From: JAJPKK01 sp963747835
Lineage (GTDB): Bacteria; Pseudomonadota; Alphaproteobacteria; Rhizobiales; Xanthobacteraceae
DNA length: 64,000 nt
Assembly: GCA_963747835.1 (NCBI GenBank)
Contig: CAVVGO010000007.1
Location: 620,001 to 684,000, forward strand
Direction: 5' to 3'
The translations under genes were made by a program, and so were the position numbers. The notes beneath the pieces were generated by a model. That model saw only the letters and a list, made by a program, of their open reading frames with translations, was not told where the DNA came from and did not search any database. Position 1 is the first letter of the stretch. Each line of letters starts with the position of its first letter. This document shows, piece after piece, positions 16,025 to 24,438 of the stretch.

Positions 16025-18046
16025 ATGGAGTTGACCAAAGTCCGCATCACAAATTTCCGGTCGATCAACGACAGCGGCGATATCAAAATTGACAAAGTCA
16101 CTGCTCTTGTCGGCCGCAATGAAAGCGGCAAATCGAATCTGCTGCTTGCGCTCGCAACCCTTAACCCGGCCGGCGGACGCAAGCCACTGACCAAAATTAA
16201 GGACTTTCCTCGCGGTCGCCGATTGCAGGAATGCACCGATGACACCCCCGTCGTAACGACCGAGTGGAAGCTAACGCCAGATGAAACCTCGCGGCTTTCG
16301 GCGATCTTGGGGAGCAACCAAATTACGGAGGTTGAAGTAGGCCGCCCCTACGGGGCGACCTGTTGGGCGAAATTGAAAGGGCTGCAACATCCGACAGTCA
16401 ATGACAGCGAAGTGCGGGAAGTTTTGACACCTCTTGCAACTGACGTGGTGGCGCATGCAGATCAAGTCGCAGAGCCGCAGCGAACGGCCTTAAAGACCGC
16501 TTGGCAACGCCTAGTCGACACAATTGGCCTGACCGGAGACTTAATGGCTTGGGCTGCGGAAACCACGACCGCCGCGGCGGCGTTCCGCACCGGGATGAGC
16601 GAGGCTAGCCTCGCGCGCGACGATGTTCTCAATAGGTCACTCTCCCGCCTTGAGGACAAGGCTAAGCTGGTATCGGGCTTCGATGACGCAGTGCTCAGGG
16701 CGCGTGATCTTGTCGTTGGCTGGCTCCCGATCTTTGTCTACGTGTCTGATTTTCCAGAGTTATACGGAAACCAGAACCTCGACACTTTCACGCAAAAGCG
16801 CGGCCAAGACCCATCCGTCAAAGAACGCGAGGATAATTTCGAGAAGCTGGCCAAGGTCGCGGATTTCGACCCCGGATACCTCAATGCACAGCGGGACGAC
16901 CACGAAACCCGTGCACAGATCCTCAATCGTGCCGGAGCGCTGGTGACCGGCGAAATTCGGCGATTGTGGAACGACCGGACACTCATGGTCCGTTTCAACT
17001 TGGACGGTCCGCATCTTGCCGTGCTGGTGTCCGACCCAAACGCCAAATATCCGGTTGAAGTGAACCTCGACGAGCGCAGCCGTGGCTTCAGATGGTTTTT
17101 TGCCTTCTACATCACCTTCTCCGCCGACACGCAAGGCGGCAAGGCTGAGGGCGCCATCCTGTTGCTCGACGAGCCCGGGCTACATCTTCATGCAATGTCC
17201 CAAGAGGACCTGCTGAAGCACCTTCGCCAAGATTACGAGAACCAAATAGTTTATACGACGCACTCGCCCTTCATGGTGCCGCCTGATGCCATCAGCATCG
17301 TACGCACCGTCAATATCGATCCCGAACACGGTACCAGCGTCACCGATAGTCCGACTGGCGATTCTCGCACGTTGTTCCCGTTGCAGGCCGCGCTCGGCTA
17401 CCACATTTCGCAAACGCTGTTCGTTGGGCACTCCAACCTCGTCGTCGAGGGGGTAACTGATTTCTGGATTCTATCGGTGGTCAACGCACATTTTGCCGCC
17501 GCCGGCACGGTGAGACTCCCCGAGGAGTTGACCATTACGCCCGCTGGCGGGGCAGGCAAGATTTCCTACATGGCCGCGCTGCTGGCCTCGCAGGAATTGA
17601 AGGTACTTGTCTTGCTAGACGATGACCGTGCCGGACGCGAAACCCAAAAGGACATCGTCACCAGTAAGCTCGTCCGCGATACTGCCGTCATGTTCGTCAC
17701 CGAGGGTTTTAACCCCAAGCCCACGGAGGCGGACATCGAAGACCTTATCGACCCGGCAGTCTACACGGACCTAGTGAGTCACAGTTACCGCACGGAACTC
17801 ATGGGTAAGGCCCTCAACCTCAACCCGAACATCCCGCAAATCGTGAAGCGATACGAGGAAGCGTTTGTCGCGCTGGGAATGGAGTTCCACAAGACGCGAC
17901 CTGCTCGCGAGTTCATGTCTCGCATTGGAACCGACCCGGCCGCTGTTTTGCCGCCCGCTGGCGCCGCACGATTCGAGACGCTGTTTAATGTTGTTCGGAC
18001 ACGTTACGAGCGCCTCGTGGCGGCCGACCGCCCGCCATTCGCGTGA
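16025..18046 (+). CDS. OLD-family (class 1) ATP-dependent endonuclease: AAA ATPase plus TOPRIM
   Basis: A 673-residue protein from ATG 16025 (GAGG eight bases upstream; an upstream ATG at 15968 adds 19 unlikely residues). An SMC/RecF-like ATPase N-terminus begins MELTKVRITNFRSI, with Walker A GRNESGKS at residues 30-37. Walker B is ILLLDEPGLHLHA, followed by YTTHSPFM. The C-terminal TOPRIM nuclease domain has its glutamate in LVVEGVTDFWIL and its DxD in VLLDDDRAGRE. Stand-alone OLD proteins are class 1; no UvrD-like partner (GajB) follows, which argues against a Gabija pair. P2 Old itself excludes other phages, so a defence role is plausible. It lies next to the outermost tRNA-Thr fragment, consistent with cargo of an integration hotspot. 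Confidence 0.88.
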   Translation: MELTKVRITNFRSINDSGDIKIDKVTALVGRNESGKSNLLLALATLNPAGGRKPLTKIKDFPRGRRLQECTDDTPVVTTEWKLTPDETSRLSAILGSNQITEVEVGRPYGATCWAKLKGLQHPTVNDSEVREVLTPLATDVVAHADQVAEPQRTALKTAWQRLVDTIGLTGDLMAWAAETTTAAAAFRTGMSEASLARDDVLNRSLSRLEDKAKLVSGFDDAVLRARDLVVGWLPIFVYVSDFPELYGNQNLDTFTQKRGQDPSVKEREDNFEKLAKVADFDPGYLNAQRDDHETRAQILNRAGALVTGEIRRLWNDRTLMVRFNLDGPHLAVLVSDPNAKYPVEVNLDERSRGFRWFFAFYITFSADTQGGKAEGAILLLDEPGLHLHAMSQEDLLKHLRQDYENQIVYTTHSPFMVPPDAISIVRTVNIDPEHGTSVTDSPTGDSRTLFPLQAALGYHISQTLFVGHSNLVVEGVTDFWILSVVNAHFAAAGTVRLPEELTITPAGGAGKISYMAALLASQELKVLVLLDDDRAGRETQKDIVTSKLVRDTAVMFVTEGFNPKPTEADIEDLIDPAVYTDLVSHSYRTELMGKALNLNPNIPQIVKRYEEAFVALGMEFHKTRPAREFMSRIGTDPAAVLPPAGAARFETLFNVVRTRYERLVAADRPPFA

Positions 18047-18094
18047 TCCAGAGCCCGATCGTTCTGCGCGTTCCATACTTTCCGGCAGCGCTTT

Positions 18095-18193
18095 GTGCAC
18101 GCGGAAGACGAGCCAAATCCCTATATTTCATGCGAGTTTTGCATGGTGCTGCCGCACAGGATTGAACCGTGGACCTCTCCCTTGCCAAGGGAG
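18095..18193. repeat. Direct repeat with partial tRNA-Thr 3' half (outer att remnant)
   Basis: This is a 99-base copy of the sequence at 21435-21533, offset exactly 3340 bases and diverged at about a dozen positions. The part from 18144 onward (GGTGCTGCCGCACAGG, then GACCTCTCCCTTGCCAAGGG) corresponds on the minus strand to the anticodon arm, T arm and acceptor 3' end of tRNA-Thr, ending in CCA. It lacks the D arm and 5' acceptor strand and has one change in the anticodon loop, so it is not a functional tRNA. I read it as the distal attachment site of an older integration. Confidence 0.75.
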
Positions 18194-18342
18194 TGGATGC
18201 AGGTGCGGTAATCCCGCTGCCAGAATGTCATTCGGCGTGCAATTTTGACCCCCTAATCGGGGGGATCGGCGTCCAAAATTGACCCCCTGAAGTGTGGCCG
18301 ATGCAGGCTTCCCGCTTTGATTCGAAGCGGGGTGGTCGGGGG

Positions 18343-19842
18343 ATGCTGGTCGTGGAGACGGTTGCGCGGATTCGGCGCGAGCACTTCGTCAAGGGCAAGA
18401 CGATCCGGGAGATTGCGCGGGACCTCGGGGTGTCCCGGAACACGGTCCGCAAGGTGCTGCGATCCGGGGAGACGTCGTTCGAATACGAGCGCACCGTCCA
18501 ACCGCGGCCGAAGCTGGGGCGATGGACGGCTGCGGTCGATGAACTGCTGGAAAGCAATGCGGCCAAGCCCGCTCGCGAGCAGTTGACGCTGATCCGGATC
18601 TTCGAGGAGTTCCGCGAGCGCGGGTACGACGGCGGCTATGATGCGCTGCGTCGCTACGCCAGGCGATGGGCCAAGGATCGCGGGCAAGCGACGGCCGCGG
18701 CCTACGTGCCGCTGAGCTTCGCTCCGGGCGAGGCCTACCAATTCGACTGGAGCCACGAGATCGTCGTCCTCAACGGCGTGACCGTGACTGTGAAGGCCGC
18801 CCATGTCCGGCTTTGCCACAGCCGGATGCTGTTCGTGCGCGCCTATCCGCGCGAGACGCAGGAGATGGTGTTCGACGCTCACGACCGGGCGTTCGCGCTG
18901 TTCAAGGGGACCTGCAGGCGCGGCATCTACGACAACATGAAGACCGCGGTGGAGACGGTCTTCGTCGGCAAGAACCGCCTCTACAATCGCCGCTTCCTGC
19001 AGATGTGCAGCCATTATCTCGTCGATCCGGTAGCCTGCACGCCGGCATCGGGCTGGGAGAAGGGCCAAGTCGAGAATCAGGTCGGGCTGGTGCGCGAGCG
19101 CTTCTTCACGCCGCGACTGCGCTTCAAGACCTACGACGAGATGAACGCCTGGCTCACCGATAAATGCATCGCCTACGCCAAGGCGCATCACCATCCGGAG
19201 CTGACCGGGCAGACGATCTGGGATGTGTTCGAAGCGGAGCGGCCGAAGCTCGTGCCCTATGCGGGCCGGTTCGACGGCTTCCACGCGGTGCCGGCGTCGG
19301 TCTCCAAGACCTGCCTGGTGCGCTTCGATAACATCAAGTACTCGGTGGCAGCGAGCGCGGTCGGGCGGCTGGTCGAAGTCCATGCCTATGCGGACCGCAT
19401 CGTGATCCGCCAGGACGGCCGGATCGTCGGCGAGCATCCCCGCGCGTTCGGCCGCGGCGACACCATCTACGACCCCTGGCATTACGTCCCCGTGCTGGCT
19501 CGCAAGCCCGGCGCCCTGCGCAACGGCGCGCCATTCAAGGATTGGGTGCTGCCGGCCGCGATGGAGCGCATCCGGCGCAAGCTCACCGGTGTCGACGATG
19601 GCAATCGGCAGATGGTCGACATCCTCACCGCCGTGATCACCGACGGGCTGCCGGCGGTCGAGGCGGCCTGTGCCGAGGCAATCGCCCAGGACGTCCACTC
19701 CGCCGATGTCGTCCTGAACATCCTGGCCCGCCAACGCAATCCCGATCCACCCGCCACCATCATGACGCCGGCTGCGCTGACGCTGCGCCACGCACCGATT
19801 GCCGATTGTGCCCGCTACGACAACCTCAGGAGAAGCAACTGA
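18343..19842 (+). CDS. istA: IS21-family transposase IstA
   Basis: A 499-residue transposase from ATG 18343, giving the family-typical start MLVVETVARIRREHF; more upstream in-frame ATGs (18292, 18301) are less likely. An HTH region (TIREIARDLGVSRNTVRKVL) is followed by an rve integrase core with acidic residues in FDWSHE, IYDNMKTAVE and GWEKGQVENQVG, then a Mu-transposase-like C-terminal domain. Length is normal, so it appears intact. The stop codon overlaps the istB start (TGATG). It catalyses strand transfer of the element. Confidence 0.92.
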   Translation: MLVVETVARIRREHFVKGKTIREIARDLGVSRNTVRKVLRSGETSFEYERTVQPRPKLGRWTAAVDELLESNAAKPAREQLTLIRIFEEFRERGYDGGYDALRRYARRWAKDRGQATAAAYVPLSFAPGEAYQFDWSHEIVVLNGVTVTVKAAHVRLCHSRMLFVRAYPRETQEMVFDAHDRAFALFKGTCRRGIYDNMKTAVETVFVGKNRLYNRRFLQMCSHYLVDPVACTPASGWEKGQVENQVGLVRERFFTPRLRFKTYDEMNAWLTDKCIAYAKAHHHPELTGQTIWDVFEAERPKLVPYAGRFDGFHAVPASVSKTCLVRFDNIKYSVAASAVGRLVEVHAYADRIVIRQDGRIVGEHPRAFGRGDTIYDPWHYVPVLARKPGALRNGAPFKDWVLPAAMERIRRKLTGVDDGNRQMVDILTAVITDGLPAVEAACAEAIAQDVHSADVVLNILARQRNPDPPATIMTPAALTLRHAPIADCARYDNLRRSN

Positions 19843-20708
19843 TGGAACGATCCGAGATATTCGACCTCATGGGCGAACTTCAGCTCTACGGCATGAAGGC
19901 TGCCTTCGACGAGATCATGACCACCGCCGTCAAACGCCAGCATGAGCCCCAGCGCATCATCGGCGACCTGCTCACCGCCGAGATCAACGAGAAGCAGGTG
20001 CGCTCGATCAAATACCAACTCTCCATCGCCAAGCTGCCGCTCGCAAAAGACCTTGAAGACTTCCAGTTCGACGGCACACCGATCAACGAGACCCTGGTTC
20101 GCGATCTCGCCGGCGGTGGATTCCTAACCCAGCAGCGTAATGCCGTGCTGATTGGCGGAACCGGCACCGGCAAAACCCACTTGGCGATCGCCGTCGCCCG
20201 TAGCTGCATTCGGTCCGGCACCCGCGGCCGCTTCTACAACGTCGTCGATCTCGTCAACCGGCTCGAGGGCGAGACCCGCAGCGGCCGGCAGGGTCGGATT
20301 GCCGATCACCTGACCCGCATGGACTTCGTCATTCTCGACGAGCTCGGCTATCTGCCGTTCGCCCAGGCCGGTGGCCAACTCCTGTTCCACCTCATCAGCC
20401 GGCTCTACGAGCGCACCTCGATCATCGTCACCACCAATCTCGCCTTCGGCGAATGGCCGAGCGTCTTCACCGACGCCAAGATGACCACCGCGCTGCTCGA
20501 TCGCCTGACCCACCACTGCGATATCATCGAAACCGGAAACGACAGCTGGCGCTTCAAGAGCCGTGGCGACGATCATCCCGCCACCCGCGCTCGCGCCGTC
20601 TCCGCAACCCCGACCAGCTCCGACGGCGCGAGCGCTACCGCCCGGACTCGTCGCTCAAGGGGGTCAAAATTGGACGCCGATCGGGGGTCAAATTTGGACG
20701 CCGATTGA
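19842..20708 (+). CDS. istB: IS21-family helper ATPase IstB
   Basis: A 288-residue protein beginning MERSEIFDLMGELQLYGMKA. The DnaC-like AAA+ core has Walker A GGTGTGKTHLA and Walker B FVILDELGYLPF, followed by SIIVTTNL. It overlaps the istA stop, as is standard for the family. The C-terminus runs into the right terminal repeat of the element: the last residues GSKLDADRGSNLDAD are encoded by the two repeat copies, and the stop codon is formed three bases before the element end. IstB loads at target DNA and activates IstA. Confidence 0.92.
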   Translation: MERSEIFDLMGELQLYGMKAAFDEIMTTAVKRQHEPQRIIGDLLTAEINEKQVRSIKYQLSIAKLPLAKDLEDFQFDGTPINETLVRDLAGGGFLTQQRNAVLIGGTGTGKTHLAIAVARSCIRSGTRGRFYNVVDLVNRLEGETRSGRQGRIADHLTRMDFVILDELGYLPFAQAGGQLLFHLISRLYERTSIIVTTNLAFGEWPSVFTDAKMTTALLDRLTHHCDIIETGNDSWRFKSRGDDHPATRARAVSATPTSSDGASATARTRRSRGSKLDADRGSNLDAD

Positions 20709-20919
20709 CAGATGAGGCCTAACGTCATTTCGCCTCGCGCGGGGGGTGAGACGAAATAGCCACTCGCCGGATCGAACGGCTAGTGGTAGCCGCTGTGCCC
20801 CATGCGTTGGACACTCGTAACAGCGCGCGACGGGTGAAGGCTCGCTGGAGATCAATCGCATCAATGCGCCACACAAACTGCGCACTTGCACGGCACTCAT
20901 CTGATTTGGGAGCGAAAAA

Positions 20920-21327
20920 ATGAAGGCATCTTCGCTGAGTTTCCAAGCCGCTGTGGTGTTCGTCGTCGCCGGCATGATCTGGGGTATCATCATGGCGATC
21001 TCGGAAGATCATTCCGCCATGCCGGCTCACGCCCATCTAAATTTGTTGGGTTGGGTGTCACTCTTCCTGTTCGGCATCTACTATCGTCTACATCCGTCGT
21101 TAGAGGGCGCCAAGAGCGCGATTACGCAGGTCTGGGTGTGGATCATCGGCACCATCATCCTTACGATAGGGGTCGGGCTAGCGCACACTGGACATGTCAT
21201 TGGCGATCCGATTGCGGCGGTCGGATCATTGGTGGTCCTTCTAGCTATGCTGCTGTTCGGCTGGCTGGTTTTTCGGGGCGAACGTGCCTATGCGAGTATC
21301 CTTCCCTCGGCCTCGCCTGCGAGATAA
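20920..21327 (+). CDS. Small four-helix membrane protein with HAHLN motif
   Basis: A 135-residue, very hydrophobic protein with four predicted transmembrane helices. Helix 1 is followed by AMPAHAHLNLLGWVSLF, and helix 3 by AHTGHVIGDP. The HAHxNxxGW pattern with a histidine at each helix start resembles fragments of heme-copper oxidase subunit I-like (CcoN/NorB-type) proteins, which bind heme through such histidines. It is far too short to be an oxidase, so I call it an uncharacterised membrane protein, perhaps heme- or metal-binding. It lies between the IS21 element and the inner tRNA-Thr remnant. Confidence 0.6.
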   Translation: MKASSLSFQAAVVFVVAGMIWGIIMAISEDHSAMPAHAHLNLLGWVSLFLFGIYYRLHPSLEGAKSAITQVWVWIIGTIILTIGVGLAHTGHVIGDPIAAVGSLVVLLAMLLFGWLVFRGERAYASILPSASPAR

Positions 21328-21434
21328 CGCCTGATTGCTGCTGCCGTGCGGAGGACTGTCCTTGCAAGCCGCGGAGTGCGCGCCGGTGCAGGATTCGGGC
21401 AACTGAACAGCTTACAGCAATCCCGCGCCGGCAT

Positions 21435-21533
21435 GTTCACGCGGAAAACCGGCCAAATCGCTATATTTCATGGGGGTTTTTCGTGGTGCTGCCGCACAGG
21501 ATTGAACTGTGGACCTCTCCCTTACCAAGGGAG
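21435..21533. repeat. Direct repeat with partial tRNA-Thr 3' half (distal att site of the 16-kb element)
   Basis: Minus-strand tRNA-Thr 3' half: the anticodon arm (CTCCCTTACCAAGGGAG, 21517-21533) is identical to the intact gene at 37.5 kb, and a 22-base stretch starting GACCTCTCCC is shared. The T arm differs but is itself perfectly paired (CACAG/CTGTG). The flanking 49 bases upstream match the outer remnant at 18.1 kb rather than the sequence beside the intact tRNA. This is the expected layout for the displaced chromosomal half after integration of the element to its right. Confidence 0.8.
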
Positions 21534-21570
21534 CCGCACCAAACAAAATCAATAACTTAGTTGAGACTTA

Positions 21571-21599
21571 GGCGACATAGGCGACATGGTTAGGCGACA
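21571..21599. repeat. GGCGACA array, left end of element
   Basis: Three copies of TAGGCGACAT-like sequence at 21571, 21580 and 21593, starting 38 bases inside the left att remnant. The same heptamer occurs four times just inside the right end. Position and repetition fit arm-type binding sites for the integrase or an excisionase. Confidence 0.55.
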
Positions 21600-21707
21600 T
21601 TCTGAGCGAATCAATTCTTAACCACGGCTGCCGATTGCCCGGCAGATTCGCCGAGCAAGTGCTACATTAGAGATGACGGCGCCAACCGTCAAAACAGTGA
21701 GGATCAA

Positions 21708-21881
21708 ATGAAAGTCGAAAAGCTCGCGCACTCGCGCATGCCGTACCAACCCGTCGCACGTGCGGGCAAGGTCGGTCGCGTGTGGATCAAGATTGCGTCC
21801 GGCCGGCGCCGTGCCGTTGCCGAACGCCTTGCGCAATATGCTCGCGTTGATGACGCTGACGCGCTTGTGCGCATCCGTTGA
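21708..21881 (+). CDS. Small basic hypothetical protein
   Basis: A 57-residue protein beginning MKVEKLAHSRMPYQP and containing VWIKIASGRRRAVAERLAQ. The ribosome site CAGTGAGG precedes the ATG by five bases and recurs almost unchanged before the gene at 22.0 kb, which supports both. No family recognised. It is the first gene inside the left end of the element. Confidence 0.5.
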   Translation: MKVEKLAHSRMPYQPVARAGKVGRVWIKIASGRRRAVAERLAQYARVDDADALVRIR

Positions 21882-22026
21882 CGAAGCGCCGCCGGACGCC
21901 CGCCAAGGCGCCCGGCGACTTCGGTCCGGCGCTCAAGGAATGCCAGTGAGGCAACACCCCGAACCTCCGAACCGCACGACCTACCTAGCATCGGCGCCGC
22001 CAAGCGCCAACACAGTGAGGACGATT

Positions 22027-22206
22027 ATGACCATCACCGAAGCCATGCGGATCGCCGACGCCGATGACGCGCCGGAGTCCGTCAGCCTTGAGGCGTGGCA
22101 GCTCTTGATCGACAACGGGCTGCAACGCTTGCCACGGGACCACCGCGTATATGCAGCCGACCTGATCGAGCGCGGGCTTTGCGTCCGCGCGATAGGTGCA
22201 CCATGA
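22027..22206 (+). CDS. Small acidic hypothetical protein
   Basis: A 59-residue protein beginning MTITEAMRIADADDAPES and predicted helical (EAWQLLIDNGLQRLPRDHR, YAADLIERGLC). ACAGTGAGGAC lies just before the start, as for the previous small gene. The stop overlaps the next ATG (ATGA). Similar short proteins starting MTITEA are, from memory, common in rhizobial phage-like islands; function unknown. Confidence 0.55.
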   Translation: MTITEAMRIADADDAPESVSLEAWQLLIDNGLQRLPRDHRVYAADLIERGLCVRAIGAP

Positions 22207-22361
22207 ACAAACTTATCATCCTCGCGGTCCTGGTCGCCCTGGACGCTTCCCTTTGGCCGCTTGTGCCGGTGGTCAATGCAGCCGTCACCCAATATCAGCG
22301 CACGCTCTTTGCGCCGCTCAATCCGTACCCGGCGCCCGCGATCACACGCCACCGCGATTAG
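22203..22361 (+). CDS. Tiny protein with N-terminal hydrophobic segment
   Basis: A 52-residue protein starting MNKLIILAVLVALDASLW, a probable signal peptide or single membrane anchor, then a proline-rich tail (NPYPAPAITRHRD). It is translationally coupled to the preceding gene by an ATGA overlap and converges tail to tail with the collagen-like gene, overlapping it by four bases. Function unknown. Confidence 0.45.
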   Translation: MNKLIILAVLVALDASLWPLVPVVNAAVTQYQRTLFAPLNPYPAPAITRHRD

Positions 22362-24178
22362 GTCGCGCCTGCGTGTCCCGTGGCGCCGAACGCGCCGGTG
22401 ATTGAGATGGTGTTGTCCACACCGGACGCACCCGACGCGCCGCTCGCGCCTGTAGCGCCGACTACGATGGTCTCAGACACCCCGCCGACTTCTCCAATCG
22501 AGCTTTGAAATCCCGTATCGGCGTAGCTGATCGGGCCGGCGCCTTTGGGTGGTTCAAGGTTGTCCGGAGTTCCGAGATAAAACGGGCCGGAGTCCGTTCC
22601 AATTAAATACGTCTGATTGAAGTCGCGCACCGTAATCGGATTGGTCGCTCCCGTGCCGCCGGTCCCGCCAGATGCACCCGTGGCGCCGTAGCTGCTGTTG
22701 AACAGCCCCACCGCTATATCCCAACTCGCCTCTTGGCCGCCGCCGCCCGCACTGACCGTGTCATTGCTCACAACGACGATCTCTTCAATCTCAGCTTCGA
22801 AGAACACAGCAGCCGATGCGGCGCCGGCTAAGCCGCCAGTGGTCAAGATCGGCGGCGCACCGGGAACGACCACGGCGCCCAACACGATTTGCAGCATTTG
22901 CTCATTCGTGTACGAGATGAGTTCGTCAAATTCCGGGTAGTCCTCATCGTAGAAGATGGCGATCCAAGGCGGAGGTAGCCCTGTGACCGTGCTGAGCGTG
23001 AACGGGTCAGTCTGCGACGGGTCGGTCGCGTACCACACGATGTATCGCGTATAGCTGTCGTCTGTAATCGGCGTTCCCGCCATCGCCGGGACTTGGACCG
23101 AAAACGTTTTGTCCCAATCGGGAAAGTCGCGCTTGAGCGCCGACATGTTGACGATGATATTGTTGATGGCGACAAAGTTGGAAACGAAGCCATTGCCGTT
23201 GCCGGGAATTTCGTCGAGTTGCTGATACGGAGTTGCCCATGCGTAGGCATGAGAAAGCATTGCGGCGCTGGGCAAACTTGTGATGGCGCCAACGGGATTT
23301 CCGTCCGTCAAGATCGCGCCACCCGACATCGATATGGTGGACGGTGCTGACGGCAGCCCTGTGATGGTCGCGGTTCGCGTCGTGCCGATGCCTTCAAGCG
23401 TGACCTGGACCAAGACCAACTCCGCGCCTCCCAACGCGCCAGCGTTGACGATCCACCACAGCAAGCCTTGGCTGACCGGAGCGCCCGCGCCAAGCCACGG
23501 GCCGCTGCTTGATGTCAGGGTCGGCCACTTCGCATAAACGTTCGGGTCGGTGTTGTCCGGCGGTGATCCGTCCCCGTTGTAGGTCGTGGTGTCATCTTCG
23601 TTGTCATCGCCGTCCGAAGCCGGTGCGTACAGCAGATTTTCGGCACCGTTCGGTCCGCGGAACGCGATGGCATCCAACCGCTTCACCAAAAGAAACTGAT
23701 TGTCACTCGCATCGTTCACGGTCGAATGCGGATTGTCCGATGTGTCTTGCGTGATGCGGACGACATGCAACGCGCGGGTCGCATCGGGTCCCGGATCGTT
23801 GCCAAGTCCATTGCCGGTGTTATCGACAACAAGCTCGGTCGCGTCGGCGTCCGGCATGAACAAGACCATCTCCGCGCCGTTCGGTCCGCGGAAGGATGCA
23901 GCGTCGAGAATTTCAACGTCGAGGAATTGCGTCGAGTTGTTCGGATTGGTCAGCCGCTTCATGTGCGAGACGCGTGTGCAGCTACTCGGATCGCCCTTGC
24001 CGTTTCCGTCGCCGGTAGTGTCGAGGATGTACGGGTTGGCGTTGCCGGCCGTGCAGTCGAGCAAGCTCTCCGCGCCACTCGGTCCGCGGAACGCAATCGC
24101 GTCGAGCACCTTCACGTCAACGAAATTGTTGCCGCTCGCATCCTTGATGCGGACGACGTGAACGCGCCGCGTCGTCAT
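22358..24178 (-). CDS. Repeat protein with three FRGPxGAE modules and collagen-like C-terminus
   Basis: A 606-residue protein. The first 210 residues contain three related modules of about 60-75 residues, each centred on LDAIAFRGPSGAE, LDAASFRGPNGAE or LDAIAFRGPNGAE and followed by an acidic glycine-rich linker (DTTGDGNGKGDP). The middle region is unrecognised, with glycine-rich strands. The C-terminus has Gly-X-Y runs (GATGASGGTGGTGAT, GATGASGASGASG, GATGHAGAT) typical of collagen-like stalks in phage fibres and bacterial surface proteins. No signal peptide. A small gene overlaps its start by ATGA and is probably co-transcribed. A role as a fibre, adhesin or particle decoration protein is inference. 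Confidence 0.7.
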   Translation of the reverse strand: MTTRRVHVVRIKDASGNNFVDVKVLDAIAFRGPSGAESLLDCTAGNANPYILDTTGDGNGKGDPSSCTRVSHMKRLTNPNNSTQFLDVEILDAASFRGPNGAEMVLFMPDADATELVVDNTGNGLGNDPGPDATRALHVVRITQDTSDNPHSTVNDASDNQFLLVKRLDAIAFRGPNGAENLLYAPASDGDDNEDDTTTYNGDGSPPDNTDPNVYAKWPTLTSSSGPWLGAGAPVSQGLLWWIVNAGALGGAELVLVQVTLEGIGTTRTATITGLPSAPSTISMSGGAILTDGNPVGAITSLPSAAMLSHAYAWATPYQQLDEIPGNGNGFVSNFVAINNIIVNMSALKRDFPDWDKTFSVQVPAMAGTPITDDSYTRYIVWYATDPSQTDPFTLSTVTGLPPPWIAIFYDEDYPEFDELISYTNEQMLQIVLGAVVVPGAPPILTTGGLAGAASAAVFFEAEIEEIVVVSNDTVSAGGGGQEASWDIAVGLFNSSYGATGASGGTGGTGATNPITVRDFNQTYLIGTDSGPFYLGTPDNLEPPKGAGPISYADTGFQSSIGEVGGVSETIVVGATGASGASGASGVDNTISITGAFGATGHAGAT

Positions 24179-24306
24179 TTGTCTCGCTCAGCTTCTGCCG
24201 CTTCAAGAATTTCGCGCCAACGTTTTTGCATCTCAGGATTGGTCGGCACTGCTTCGATGTGCACCGGAGGCGGCTCTGCCGGGATCGTCTTCAACTTGTC
24301 GGACAT
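24175..24306 (-). CDS. Small hypothetical protein upstream of the repeat protein
   Basis: A 43-residue protein (MSDKLKTIPAEPPPVHIEAV, then NPEMQKRWREILEAAEAERD). A proline-rich start is followed by a charged helix. Its TGA overlaps the ATG of the collagen-like gene (ATGA), indicating coupled translation. The 132-base gap to the divergent HTH gene must contain both promoters. Function unknown. Confidence 0.5.
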   Translation of the reverse strand: MSDKLKTIPAEPPPVHIEAVPTNPEMQKRWREILEAAEAERDK

Positions 24307-24438
24307 GGTGGTGGTCTCCGAATTTTGCGCAATCTGAATCTTCTCTCAGCGCGGCGCAACCGGTGCGCGTTTTCGCTGTCGTTTCACAAACGTTGTCTCG
24401 GGTTGCTCGCGAATCTGGAAAATTCTATAAAATCGAAA

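Larger units (their letters stand above)
18226..20710. mobile_element. IS21-family insertion sequence
   Basis: The element has istA and istB between terminal repeats that start TGTCATTCGGCG on the left and end CGCCGATTGACA on the right. Each end carries two copies of a CGGCGTCCAAAATTGACCCC-like repeat, as IS21-family ends usually do. The outer left copy has diverged by a few bases. I find no convincing target duplication at the flanks. It interrupts the stretch just after the outer tRNA-Thr remnant. Confidence 0.88.

Noticed and set aside
16025..18046. Gabija-type two-gene defence system
   Set aside because: No UvrD/PcrA-like GajB gene follows; the next gene is the IS21 transposase.
18144..18193. 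Second functional tRNA-Thr
   Set aside because: Only the 3' half is present and the anticodon loop is altered; D arm and 5' acceptor strand are missing.
18253..19791. Long minus-strand open frame over istA
   Set aside because: It mirrors the high-GC codon pattern of istA, has no family motif and lies inside a complete transposase gene.
18210..20725. Target-site duplication around the IS21 element
   Set aside because: Flanks (CCAGAA on the left, GATGAG on the right) do not match over four or more bases.
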